Source of the DNA: Sclerodactyla briareus
Lineage: Eukaryota; Echinodermata; Holothuroidea; Dendrochirotida; Sclerodactylidae
Assembly (NCBI GenBank): GCA_026419785.1
Contig: JAODTK010000333.1
Span: 310,001 to 374,000 of the forward strand
DNA length: 64,000 nt
Direction of reading: 5' to 3'
Shown here piece by piece: positions 1 to 11,156 of this stretch. The position numbers and the translations under genes were made by a program. Each line of letters opens with the position of its first letter. Position 1 is the first letter of the stretch. Below the pieces are notes generated by a model. It searched no databases and had not been told where the DNA came from. It saw only the letters and a list, made by a program, of their open reading frames with translations.

Positions 1-480
1 GCTGGTTTGAGCTAACAACGAATCAATCAGGGTGGGATGAAGATAGGAATTGACTTCTAACACCTCTACTGAATGACTGGAGGGAGACCAAAGAGTAGGC
101 GCCTCTGATATCAGGGTCAGAGTTGACCACACACCAGAGGTGTAATAAAGATTGGTTGCAAAGATATAGAACCAGATGGCAGGAAACAGTAACAAATTGA
201 TGCAGTCCCTCTTCGAATGGCCCAAACAGGAGTTAAACCCCAGCAGGCAGGTGCAAGATTTTTATAAATATATGTACCTGATTGGTCAGACTTCTCCAGT
301 CATCTCCTTCTCCACCTCCAGTCTTCTCAGCAGCAGCGCTGCGTTTAGTTTTACGGGAGGACCCTTTTTTGGTAAAGCTTGATGCAAAGAATGGCAGAAA
401 TGAAACAAATATTTAATATGTCGCTGACATCATATTCTGAAACTGGAGAATCAATGGTTTAGTACCGTAGAACATACAAC
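1..480. other. No recognisable feature
   Basis: I see no conserved coding motif, RNA gene or clear repeat here. Short open frames exist but have no recognisable content. The 86-bp array starts just after it. Confidence 0.5.
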
Positions 481-489
481 GTACCACTG

Positions 490-2095
490 GTATCCAAATA
501 TCAGCAAGCCCTCATGATGGGGGTGAAAATGCAGGGGTTAGTTGCAAGGTCACATGGAGTTAACAACATGCTGGATTGATCAGATGTTCAGCATCACCTC
601 AGATGGGGGTGGAAATGCGGGGGTTAGTTGCAAGGTCACATGGAGTTAACAACATGCTGGAGTGATCAGATGTTCAGCATTACCTCAGATGGGGGTGGAA
701 ATGCAGGGGTTAGTTGCAAGGTCACATGGAGTTAACAACATGCTGGATTGATCAGATGTTCAGCATTACCTCAGATGGGGGTGAAAATGCGGGGGTTAGT
801 TGCAAGGTCACATGGAGTTAACAACATGCTGGATTGATCAGATGTTCAGCATTACCTCAGATGGGGGTGGAAATGCGGGGGTTAGTTGCAAGGTCACATG
901 GAGTTAACAACATGCTGGATGATCAGATGTTCAGCATTACCTCAGATGGGGGTGAAAATGCGGGGGTTAGTTGCAATGTCCCACGAAATTAATGACATGC
1001 TGGATGATCAGATGTTCAGCATTACCTCAGATGGGGGTGAAAATGCAGGGGTTAGTTGCAATGTCACATGGAGTTAACAACATGCTGGATTGATCAGATG
1101 TTCAGCATCACCTCAGATGGGGGTGAAAATGCAGGGGTTAGTTGGCAATGTCCCACGAAATTAATGACATGCTGGATTGATCAGATGTTCAGCATTACCT
1201 CAGATGGGGGTGATGAAAATGCAGGGGTTAGTTGCAATGTCACATGGAGTTAACAACATGCTGGATGATCAGATGTTCAGCATCACCTCAGATGGGGGTG
1301 AAAATGCAGGGGTTAGTTGCAATGTCCCACGAAATTAATGACATGCTGGATTGATCCGATGTTCAGCATTACCTCAGATGGGGGTGAAAATGCAGGGGTT
1401 AGTTGCAATGTCACCTGGAGTTAACAACATGCTGGATGATCAGATGTTCAGCATCACCTCAGATGGGGGTGAAAATGCAGGGGTTAGTTGCAAGGTCAGA
1501 TGGAGTTAACAACATGCTGGATTGATCAGATGTTTGTTCAGCATCACCTCAGATGGGGAAAATGCAGGGGTTAGTTGCAATGTCCACGAAATTAATGACA
1601 TGCTGGATTGATCCGATGTTCAGCATTACCTCAGATGGGGGTGAAAATGCGGGGGTTAGTTGCAAGGTCACATGGAGTTAACACATGCTGGATTGATCAG
1701 ATGTTCAGCATCACCTCAGATGGGGGTGATGAAAATGCAGGGGTTAGTTGCAAAGGGGTTAAGTTGCAATGTACATGGGTTAACAACATGCTGGATTGAT
1801 CAGATGTTCAGCATTACCTCAGATGGGGGTGAAAATGCAGGGGTTAGTTGCAATGTCCCACGAAATTAATGACATGCTGGATTGATCCGATGTTCAGCAT
1901 TACCTCAGATGGGGGTGAAAATGCAGGGGTTAGTTGCAAGGTCACATGGAGTTAACAACATGCTGGATTGATCAGATGTTCAGCATTACCTCAGATGGGG
2001 GTGAGAAACCGCAGGGGGGGGGCTAGTTGCAGGTCTTCATGGAGGTAAGGACATGCCTAGATTGATCATGTGTTAAGCATACCTCAATGCATGTG
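490..2095. repeat. 86-bp minisatellite, about 19 copies, two alternating variants
   Basis: A unit of about 86 bp built around ATGTTCAGCATTACCTCAGA, GGGGGTGAAAATGCAGGGG and CATGCTGGATTGATCAG recurs about 19 times. Units begin near 584, 671, 755, 840, 924, 1012, 1096, 1186, 1270, 1359, 1443, 1529, 1616, 1700, 1804, 1890 and 1975, with decayed units at both ends. Two variants occur: type A has CACATGGAGTTAACAACATG and type B has CCCACGAAATTAATGACATG. The first five units are all A; from about 970 B and A largely alternate. The period is not a multiple of three, so the open frames that cross the array are not coding. Confidence 0.95.
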
Positions 2096-2629
2096 TCTAT
2101 AAGTGCATTCAATCTGTTCATTGCTTAATCAACATGGAAATCAGGTCTATATGTATGTACACGCATGGTGACTTATGAAAGGACTTAGCCACATATACCC
2201 GCCCCATCATCGCGGATTCAATTGTTCCCATTCTAGATTGGTATGTTGCAGAAGACTATAGAGGAGGTTGTACCACTTTCTATAGAGAAGAGGCGTGTCA
2301 GTATTTTTGACTAGCGTCACGATTTATAGGAGACAGTGATCTTCAGACTGGGACTGATTGTCAAAGCTCTGGCATCAACAGCCAGGCCCAAAAGCAGAGT
2401 ATCGCCAGTGAGCACTAGCAGACAGATGTTGTTTCAGTGTTATAATATTTACAGGAGGCGAACGCAACAGGATAATTGTACCATTTTATGCATTGATCAT
2501 CTTGGAAAAGCTCTAAAAATAATGTGACAGTCTCCAAAAAGACAGGATACCCTTCTGATTCAGCTGAGATGCGGCACCCCATGCGGAATGTCACGAGGAG
2601 TTGATCTTTGACGGACCAATGTCACTCAC
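2096..2629. other. Unassigned sequence
   Basis: Nothing recognisable between the minisatellite and the exon candidate at 2630. If that exon is real, this is intron or 3' flank of a minus-strand gene. Confidence 0.4.
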
Positions 2630-2747
2630 CGGGTAATGCTGTGACTGCTAGAGCAGCTCGAGCATTTGTCCAGCAGAATATCTTGGAAGAAGGAGTAGCT
2701 CATTCCCTCTGGGCCTCCTGCCTCATCCTTTCCATGTGCAGGAGGAT
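2630..2747 (-). CDS. Candidate internal coding exon C, unknown protein
   Basis: On the minus strand a pyrimidine-rich stretch ending TTCCAG precedes the exon, and a near-consensus donor, CCCG|GTGAGTGA, follows it. The 118-nt exon is open in one frame and reads DPPAHGKDEAGGPEGMSYSF followed by FQDILLDKCSSCSSSHSITR. It enters in phase 1 (AT completes a codon) and leaves in phase 2. I do not recognise the family. The content is polar and serine-rich, and mixed like real protein. It lies on the same strand as exon candidates A and B, but their phases do not join directly to it, so intervening exons or separate genes would be needed. The splice signals are strong. Coding status is inferred. Confidence 0.4.
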
Positions 2748-2984
2748 CTGGAATATTGAAGAACCATATGCTGATAGTGTGACATATGCACACCTCAAAC
2801 ACACACACACAACACAACAATTTCACAACATGGACACAATACAGAGCAAGAACTTGATTTGTCCATGATTCTATACAAAGAGCCTTGCATGTGCCACGAG
2901 CGAAAGTAGCACCACCCAAGGTACTCAGGACATGATGTCGTGAAAATCTGATGAACTTTGTAGGAAATACATTTCGTAATTTGC

Positions 2985-3281
2985 ACCAGATGGCCTAGTG
3001 TGCTACTTTATTGACTTTGACTCAACCTTCATGAGGTCAAACAAGGTCAAAATTCCCAGTGGCCAATAAACAGTGTTCCAAAATTTGGTCAACATCGTCG
3101 TAACTGAGTGAACAAGGGCCAAAAGGAGCAAAAGTGATGATGGATAGTGGATGGAGGATAAATGGAGGGGGGGACAGACAGAACAGACCAGACAGACAGA
3201 CAGGACAGACAGGACAGCTAGATAGATAAATGGACATGCGGCTCACAATAGCCATCAAGCCATAGCTGGTCAAGCTAAAAA
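2985..3281 (+). mobile_element. Hairpin-ended repeat family H1, short copy
   Basis: AGGTCA-type text (GAGGTCAAACAAGGTCAAAA, TTTGGTCAACATC) leads into a (GACA)n/(GATA)n microsatellite at about 3175-3232. The conserved terminus follows, with GGACATGCGGCTCACAATAG and CATAGCTGGTCAAGCTAAAA. The same terminus occurs at 25393-25443, again right after a GATA microsatellite. The end can fold into a hairpin. The architecture of tandem core, microsatellite and terminal hairpin resembles pearl/HINE elements; the class assignment is inferred. Confidence 0.55.
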
Positions 3282-4407
3282 CTGAAAGCTGTGGGAAATG
3301 CAATGCTTACATTCAGTTTGCGCACGATGTTGCTGTATGTCTTTTCATTGGGTATCCAGAAGAAAATCCTTTTCAGTGGTCGTTCATCAAAACCCTGAGG
3401 AGTCCATCTTTACCAGGTGTACAATGATCCCAGATGATCCGGAAGCATTGTTGCCGCTCCGGAATGACCTCTGTGGTTGATAGACACTTGCCCTCTGCTG
3501 GTTGACGTCTGGGGGACTTTAACCCATCGCTGACCAATTTTGCCTCTTGTCTTGTACCTGGCATAACCTGTGAGATTTAGTCAAGGGGTAAAAGGTTGGC
3601 AGTCTGTTCACTCCTGTGCGAAAATTGATTTGAGATCGCGATCCTGTTACCGCACGCCCTGACCAATTGATTTGCTAAACCCATTGGTGGAACTTTTAAC
3701 AGGCAGGTCTCTGTGTCTACGTAACAAACATGGCATTTAGAACTGTATACAGTTTTGATGATCCAGTTTCTTATCAATTTATGTTAGTAGAGTCCCTCAA
3801 AACAAATGGGTCTGTGTTTTCATGATTCATCATTGAGGAAAACCCTTTTTTCAACGATCCAAGGGGCTGAAAGATGGGGGGGGGGGGGGAGAGGGATCGC
3901 TTGCAACCAGATAAGAACATCAGGATCTATCTGAAGCATTACAGGGGTGGGAGGAGGGTTGTAGCTGTCAGTTGTTTCATAACTAGCACTACTCTCCAAA
4001 AGATTCAAAGTTCCAAAACTTCATATTCACTGAGACTGAAGTTGACCACGTCCACCAATCTGTGAAAATCTGTCAAAAAAGTCATCAGTGACCCTGAACC
4101 AACAATAAGCTCTCCGGGATGAAGGATAATCATATCCACCTAGTTTTGTGAAAATATTACCCTGACAGCAACTTGCAAATGACCTGCCCCTGGTTTGTCC
4201 CAGCTCGACCACATCTTTATGCTAAGTTTGCCCATGCAGCGAGAAAGCGGCAGATACCCACAACAGACGATACCCGACCCCACCGCGTCCCCCACCCCCA
4301 CGAGTGCAAGGCGCCACTGGGCTAAGTGCATAACCACATCGGTTGAGAGGTGAAGTGGAATGAAAACCTTGAAATAAAAAACTTTGTAAAACACATTGAA
4401 GACTTAC
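3282..4407. other. Unassigned, possible intron
   Basis: No conserved coding motif. It includes a run of G near 3878-3890 and text near 4040-4200 distantly like the H2 repeat family (CCACC.AGTTTTGTGAAAAT). Confidence 0.35.
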
Positions 4408-4508
4408 TAAGTTTATGTCTGTGGGATCCAGTTTGCCACAGTGCTTAGCATTTTTCCACCTGGCTTGAACCTGAGAAACGTCCATCATTGTTTTGACTTG
4501 GTTACTAC
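4408..4508 (-). CDS. Candidate internal coding exon A (pair with exon B)
   Basis: The minus-strand acceptor ATTATCCCACAG|GT is followed by 33 open codons: SNQVKTMMDVSQVQARWKNA, then KHCGKLDPTDINL. The donor is AACTTA|GTAAGTC, a near-perfect consensus. The exon enters in phase 1 and leaves in phase 0. Exon B at 11062-11156 has the same acceptor context (TTATCCCACAG|GT), the same entry and exit phases and a shared TGTGGCAAACTG near its 3' end. That suggests an exon duplication. Equal phases at both ends would allow the two exons to replace one another, but not to be spliced directly in series. I do not recognise the protein family. The splice evidence is good and the function is unknown. Confidence 0.5.
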
Positions 4509-6814
4509 CTGTGGGATAATGTAGAGTACAGTTTTTATGAGAGTTTTTAATGCTAATGATTTATCAGAAGCAGTAAGAAGTATGTCTATCTTCTTAAGTT
4601 ATCTGAAACTTGAATATTCCAGAGGTAATTATTCGAAGACTCCTATACTATACCAGTATCAATGTTGACTGCAATATGTACCAGTCCTAAACATCTAGGT
4701 CTTCCTCTTGATGGTCCAAGTTAACGAGGCGGCAAGAGCAACCTATGCTCTCAGCGGACCTTCTACATTCTCATTTTTTCTGATATATGCAAGTAAAGAT
4801 GTCAGTTTGCAGCCACTGTGCAGAACTATATGTCGTAGACAGCTAGCAAGGAAGGGTTTAGTGGTCCTTGGGGCTGCTACACATGACCCATGACCTCATG
4901 GAAGGAAAGAGTTCACAGCAATGATCGGTGTCAAGTTTAAGATGGAATAATCGATAAAGAATAAATGAGGGTGTCAGTTATGGGACTTTCACGTGTGAAG
5001 ATCCCTATGTTCACAAAACCTTGGGAGCTGGATGCCGCAGTGGGCAATTCTGTCAGACCATTAACCACAGGCATTGAAACAGATAGCCATTATGGCCAAG
5101 TATGAAAGCTAGTTTTCGTTTTTTTGTTGAAGAATATTCCTGTTCTCCAGATATTTGTTCCTGTTTTCGGGGGGTTCTTTGTTGTTTCATAAAAGAATAA
5201 TTATTCCTTCCTGTAAATTTACTTTTGGATTTTTAATCATTTTCCAAACATTATTTTTGTTCTCCAAAGATGATTTTTGTTTCCACCCAAATACTTTGGT
5301 ATTTCAAAAATATCCTTGATTCCAAAGAATATCTTGTTTCCCGAACATATTTCCATTTTCCAACTTCAATTTCTGAAAATCGATTCGCTGTTTCAAAGAA
5401 TATTTTGGATTTCCAAAAATTGATCTCGCTTCCCAAATAAGTCTGGGGGGGGGGGGTTTGGGTGGGGGATTGCTGCAAACAAGGAAAAATATTCTTCGGA
5501 CAACAAGAAATAATTAATATGAAAAGTATTTGTTCAATGAAACAATGAGAATTGTGACTATGAACCATCCAATAAAAGATAAAACAGTTGACCAATCAGG
5601 AAATTGTTAAATGATGTCACAGCCTATTCAGCTCTAGATGCTTTGAGCTGCATTTTCATGAGCTTAGGGCTATGGGCGTGACCACTTCAATGTTATTGTT
5701 GAAGTGGGACTGAGCTTTCATGATTCCTCCAATAATGAACTGATGGCATTTGCTATTGTGTCTTACACAATTGAAAATACAATATTTTCATTCATTACCC
5801 AAATTCCTAATTTCTACTGATGTTTAAATCAGAGGTATGCAAACAGAGAAATTTTTTTTATAGATGCTTCATCATTCATAATTTAAACCTACATGCGATC
5901 AGGTGAATTGGTTAGGTGGATGAAGCTTGCTACGGGCTAGCCTTAGCTACATTTATGTTCGAATGTCGCATTGATTTTAATGAAATCCATTAATTCCCAA
6001 TGTCCAACTTTAATTGAAACTATCGGACTCCCCATCCCTCGCAGCCCTGAGCGTGTTGTTTACTTAATCTGTCCAGGTCTGCAGCCTTGTTGACCATAAA
6101 ACTGTTGTCCAGGGAAAGATAATTTGTCTTTCTCCATCTCGCCCTAGTTAACATTAGAACCTGCCCCTCTGCCAGGAATTGTTTACATACTCCTTATCCT
6201 GGGGAGCCACAGCAACAGACAAGACCATCAAAGTCATAATCTTGTAACACATCTCGGTCCAATTTCCATTGGTGACCTAGGGAAATGTGTGGGACAGAAA
6301 GCTTCCATTAGCCAATAGGGGCGTGGGCACCCACGCTAAAGGCTGTTTAAGGTAACTTGTGCCTTGTTTGTTATATTGCTCTGGAGTGTCCAACTATAAA
6401 CTGAGTGTCAACAGTGAGATTATTCATTTCTGTGGGAAGTGTGTTCCCATGTTCACTGCTACAGGCTCAGGAATGAGTTGCGCTGCATACTTGTTGCTGG
6501 CTAGGATATCAAATATTGGGCCAATGTGGTCGACATGTTCCAAGTCATTTTTGGTTATGACAGTATGTCAGTAGAGGTCAGTTAAATGTGAACAAACAAT
6601 AAATGTGAAATGACGAAAAACTGAGTGTATTCGCCATGGGAATTTTGCTGTCTGCAGCTAACAAAACTTCCGACTTTAAGGACAAATATGAAACTGTAGA
6701 ATTTTACAATATTGTTGTTCCATTTCACAACCCTTGCCAACTTATCATTTTTACCTTACCACCCTTTTTTCGGCTATTTCAGTCGAAAACACCTATTGGC
6801 ACATCAATTAACAT
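4509..6814. other. Unassigned; degenerate A/T-rich minisatellite at 5110-5440
   Basis: No gene is recognised. From about 5110 to 5440 the sequence repeats loosely with a period near 28-30 bp around TTCCAAAGAATAT and TTTCC, ending in a G-run near 5444-5453. The 114-residue minus-strand frame across it is probably a by-product of the low-complexity sequence. Confidence 0.4.
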
Positions 6815-7112
6815 CTGGAGGTGGGATGACGCCTCATTCGGCAAAGCTCTGGACTAACGGTCGGGGTTTTTCAAATTCACCTGAGTTTGATCAGCTTTTC
6901 CAGTGTGACCTTGAGCAAGACACTTTCTCTCTACTGATCCACCCTACCCAGGCATAATTGGGGACCTGCGTACAGTCCCTGTGCCAAATGGCTGCAACTT
7001 ACCTCCTGGGATGTCAGAGTGGTGTACCTGGTGTCCCATGAATAGAATATAAATATCTGGGAGAAGCGCTTGAGCTCTTCAGGGGAAAGGCGTATTATGT
7101 ATAGAATACCAT
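6815..7112 (+). mobile_element. tRNA-derived SINE
   Basis: The head GGCAAAGCTCTGGACTAACG with a B-box-like GTTTTTCAAATTCACC looks tRNA-derived. The central part contains GTGACCTTGAGCAAGACACT, a stretch characteristic of conserved-domain SINEs. The 3' part has GAGAAGCGCTTGAGCTCTTC and GGGAAAGGCGTATTATGTAT, matching the AAGCGCT.TATA tail also seen in the SINE at 20360-20799. No clear target-site duplication was found. Confidence 0.7.
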
Positions 7113-7479
7113 TGCGAGATCATCTTTAACTACAGAAGGACTCACCCATTCTGGCCACAGCGGGGGAGTAGTTCGTCACCGGTTCGGTAGGGCCTGTCTT
7201 AAAAACATAGGGAAGACTTGTACCTGTTGACGAAATCCACAACTGGTGACATGACATGAATTGATGCTAATTTGATGTTAGAAATTTCCCATAGCTTGGC
7301 AATATTGACCCAGAAAAATTCAAATGGCCCAACTGCTGCATATAACCTTCGAAACCTTTGAGGAATTTGACCCGGATTCAAGTGGAGTATCATTTGTTGA
7401 CTCACTGATCTTACACAATTTTCAACTTTGACATGTTGAAGAGCAGTTAATAGGGTCCATGACTAATCATGGGAAACAG
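7113..7479. other. Unassigned spacer
   Basis: No conserved coding or repeat signal between the SINE and the H4 array. Confidence 0.35.
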
Positions 7480-10310
7480 ACATACCATATGAGCACCATC
7501 TTTCCAGCCCTGGCCCCGTAATCTGCGTTTTCACAAAAAATTTGCCAAATATCCACATATTTCACAAAAATCATTTCCTACAGTAGAATGATCTTGTTCT
7601 CCATCCACCAAAAAACTAGCGTTCTTGTGCTGCCCATAAGAAAGCCACACACCAATCAATAACTTGATCAAGCCAAGCATTTAATACTTGACATGTTTTG
7701 AAGAATTCCAGCGTTGGCCTCTGGTGACCTCAAGATGAACTCTGACCTCGGCATAGGGTTATGTACTCCATCAAAGGGGGTACAACGTACAAGTTACTTT
7801 GATCCATCCCGAACCTAGACGTTATCTTGTTTTCACATATCCACACGAGCCAAGGCACAAAAGCAACCAGCTGTGAGAAAGTAACAACATCACTAGATGA
7901 ACAGTTCCATGACTTTTACGGGCTCAAAACCTTTTCACTGACTTTCAACCTTATCCGCCTGGATTTTTTGTTGATGAAATTCCATGCTTTTCCAGGTTCC
8001 CTGAACCGGGAACCCTGATAAAAACAATCTTTTGAAACTCCCCTACAGAAATTATACATCCGGACTGCCCAGCAAAGTGAAAGATGTTACCAACTTACCA
8101 CATACTCATCAACGATAACATAGTGGAACATCAGATGAATTACCTCCAGACACATAAGGAGTGGTGACGGTTTTGAAGATAAAGCCATAAAATAGAGCTA
8201 TGGGGAGAAGCTTGTTTATGTTCCCCTTAACTGTTTAGAGTGGTGAGCTGCCCCAACCACATCAGGCCTATCATTCAAATAGATTGCTAACAGACCGCCA
8301 GAATGCATGGATAACTTTGTCAAACCAGAAACAGAAGCCAAAAGGCTTAGTGATTTCTGACTCTTTCTGACAACCTATATCCATACCAGGACAAATGGAA
8401 GATTTGCACAGCTCCTTATGGAAACCATAACGTCTGCCAAATTTCCTATATTCCCCAACCAACCAATAGGGCTCCTATACTCTTGATAATGAAGCCTACA
8501 ACACGAAATTTCAAAGTTTTCAGACTCTGACCTCGGTGACCTCAAATGAACTCTTGACCTTACCAAAAACAATAGGGTAATGTATCTCATCATGTGGAAC
8601 TCACATACCAAGCAAAATGCGCTCATCCATCTGGGTGGAGCCGAGTTATCGTGTTACAAGTCAAATTGGTCGAAATAATGTCACTTTTCACAATTTCATT
8701 TCTTAGACCAAAAAATCATCTTCGACCTGGACCAAAAACAATCGGGTTTCTGTACTCCCCGGCTAAGAATCTACACATGAAATCTCAACCTGAATCAGAC
8801 CAAACACTTCTGGACTTATTGTGTTTACAGAAGGTTTTCAGACTTTGGACCTCTGCTTACCTCAGCTTACCTCTGACCTGACCCCAACACATAGGGTTCA
8901 TTACTCATCATTCGGAACACACATACCCCGTATGAGCCTTCATCCATCCGTTTGGGGTGGCGTTATCGTGTTTACACGCGCCAAAATTTGCCAAATTTAT
9001 TGACTTTTCACAATTTTTATATTTTCAACCAAAATTCACCCCGACCTGAACAAAAACCAAAAAAGGTTCTTTTACTCCCATAAGAAAGCTATCCACCAGA
9101 TTTCAATCTGATCGGACCAACCATTCTGGACTTATCGTGTTTACAAGGTTTTCAGCCTTTGACCTCGTTTGACCTCAATATGACCTCTGACCGACCCCAA
9201 ACAATAGGGTTCATGTACATCATCAGGAACACACATACCAAGAATGAGCTTAACTCCCTCAGGTGGGGTTGAGTTATCGGTTTACAACCAAATTGGCCGA
9301 CATATCAACTTTTCACTATTTTCCCTATTTTTGACCAAATTTCCCACCAACACCCCGACCTGAACCAAAAACAATAGGTTCCTGTATCTCCATTAAGGAA
9401 GCTACACACTAAATTTCAACTTGTAGACCAACCATGCTGGACGTTGCTGTTTACGAAGTTTTCCGACTTTGACCTGTTGTTGACCTTGGATGACCTCTGA
9501 CCTGGCCCCAAAACCATAGGGTTCATTACCTCAATCATGGGGAAACCAACACATATCAAGTATGACCTTCATACATCCAGGGGGGTAGAGTTACCGTGTT
9601 ACAAGCCCAAATGGCCAGAAATCGACTTTCACATTTTTCCTTTTGGACCAAATTCACCCCCGAACTGAGACCCAAAAAACACCTAGTTGGTTCCTGTATT
9701 CCCCATAAGAAAGCTTATACACCAATTTCAACTTGATCAGACCAACATATCTGGACTTATGCATGTTACAGGTTTTCAGTCAGACTTTGACTCTGTTGAA
9801 CCTCTGACCTTACTCCAAACAATAGGTTCATGTACTAATCATGGGGAACACAACATACCAAGTATGAGCTTCCTCCAATCCATGTGGGGAGTCGAGTTTA
9901 GTTCGTGTTTTTTTTAACAAAGCCAAAATTGGCCAAAAAATCGACTTTAAATTTTTCTAATTTTGACCAAAATCACCCAGGACCTGAACCAAAAACAATA
10001 GGTTCTGTACTCCACATAAGGACGCTATACCCCCAAATTCAACTTGATCTGACCAAACCATTCTAGACTTAATCGTGTTTACAAGGTTTTCGACTTGACT
10101 CTAGTACCTAAGATGGGGACCTCTGACCTGACCCAAAAACAATAGGGATCATGTACTCATCATGGGGAAACACATACCAAGTATGAGCCTTGATCTACTC
10201 AGGACCTGATCAAGTCCGGTGTACAAGCGGGCGTCACACACACACCTACAAACACACACAACACGACTGACTGCATAGATTCCTGACTTCTCAAGGAATC
10301 AAAGCAAAAG
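7480..10310 (+). mobile_element. Hairpin-ended repeat family H4, long tandem copy
   Basis: A block with CAATAGGGTTCATGTACTCA followed by GGGGAACACACATACCAAG recurs near 8570, 8891, 9208, 9515, 9819 and 10138, with spacings of 304-321 bp. Each unit contains a second, homologous half with CAATAGGGTTCCTGTACTCC and AAGAAAGCTACACACC, so the period is a dimer of monomers of about 158 bp. The copy ends in a CA-rich microsatellite (about 10229-10262) and the hairpin GATTCCT...AGGAATC at 10278-10300, then AAAGCAAAA. TGACCTCTGACCT motifs recur throughout. It closely resembles bivalve pearl elements, whose core repeat is about 160 bp. No transposase is encoded. Confidence 0.65.
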
Positions 10311-11045
10311 GCATCGTGATTCCTTGCCTGACTCTGACTTGATCGAGCTAAGCATTGTCAAGTTCACATGTTTACAAGATTGACAATAGAGATAATGTAG
10401 TAGTCATATGGGGAAACCCACCTACCACGTATGAGCTTCATCCACTGCCGAATGGGCCAAATATCAATTTTTCATTCTTTCTCCCAGAACGGATCCCGGC
10501 CCATACGAAATTACAATAGGGTTATGTCTCCCATAACAAAGCTACCATACAGATTTTCACCCTGATCGGCCCGGGCATAGGAGGATCCTGGTTTAAAGGA
10601 ATTTCAGACTTTGCCCTCTGTGACCTCAGATGACCTATGACCGGACCCAAAAACAAAGGGTTCATTAATCATTATGGGGAACCCAAATACCAGGTATGAC
10701 AGCGTCATCCATCCAGGTGGGGGTCGAGTTACGGTTCACAAGCTAGGATGACCAAAAATATCATTTTTTAGTTTTCTTTTCCATCACCAACTGATGCCCT
10801 ATCCGAAAACAACTTTTCAACAAGATTCTCAGATTTGACCGTTGACCCCAAGATGACCTTTACCTTACCCCAAAACAATAGGCGTCATTACTCATCAGGG
10901 GGAACACACCTACAAGTATGAGCTTGATCTATCTAGAGAGGGGACGCATCGTTAGCGAGTTTCACAAGCCAGTCGTCACATACACATTACATAATTACCA
11001 CAAAAAACACACACACACAAACACATTCCTCAGAAATGTTTGGTA
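10311..11045 (+). repeat. Further H4-family monomers, decayed
   Basis: H4 text continues after the hairpin, with anchors near 10655 and 10872, and ends near a second (CA)n tract at 10996-11022. It may be a second, damaged copy or the remainder of a larger array. Confidence 0.5.
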
Positions 11046-11061
11046 CACATTCGAAGCTCAC

Positions 11062-11156
11062 GATTGGGGTCTGTGCTCTCAGTTTGCCACAGATGGTGGG
11101 CTTCTCTTCCGCTGAGCTTGAATCCTGATGGGTCATCAATCTGGATTTTGACACAC
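11062..11156 (-). CDS. Candidate internal coding exon B (pair with exon A)
   Basis: The minus-strand acceptor ACTTATCCCACAG|GT precedes 31 open codons: VSKSRLMTHQDSSSAEEKPT, then ICGKLRAQTPI. The donor ATC|GTGAGC follows. Entry is phase 1 and exit phase 0, as in exon A at 4408-4508, and both share TGTGGCAAACTG near the 3' end. A third, weaker acceptor of this type (ATTCCCACAG|GT) lies at 18057-18059. The family is not recognised. It may be alternative to exon A within one minus-strand gene, but the 6.6 kb between them leaves this open. Confidence 0.45.

Noticed and set aside
886-1869. Open frames with repeated DQMFSITSDGGENAGV text
   Set aside because: They are translations of the 86-bp minisatellite; the period is not a multiple of three and frames change from unit to unit.
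5251-5595. 114-codon minus-strand frame
   Set aside because: It spans a degenerate short-period TTCC/AAAG repeat and a G-run; the composition is low-complexity.
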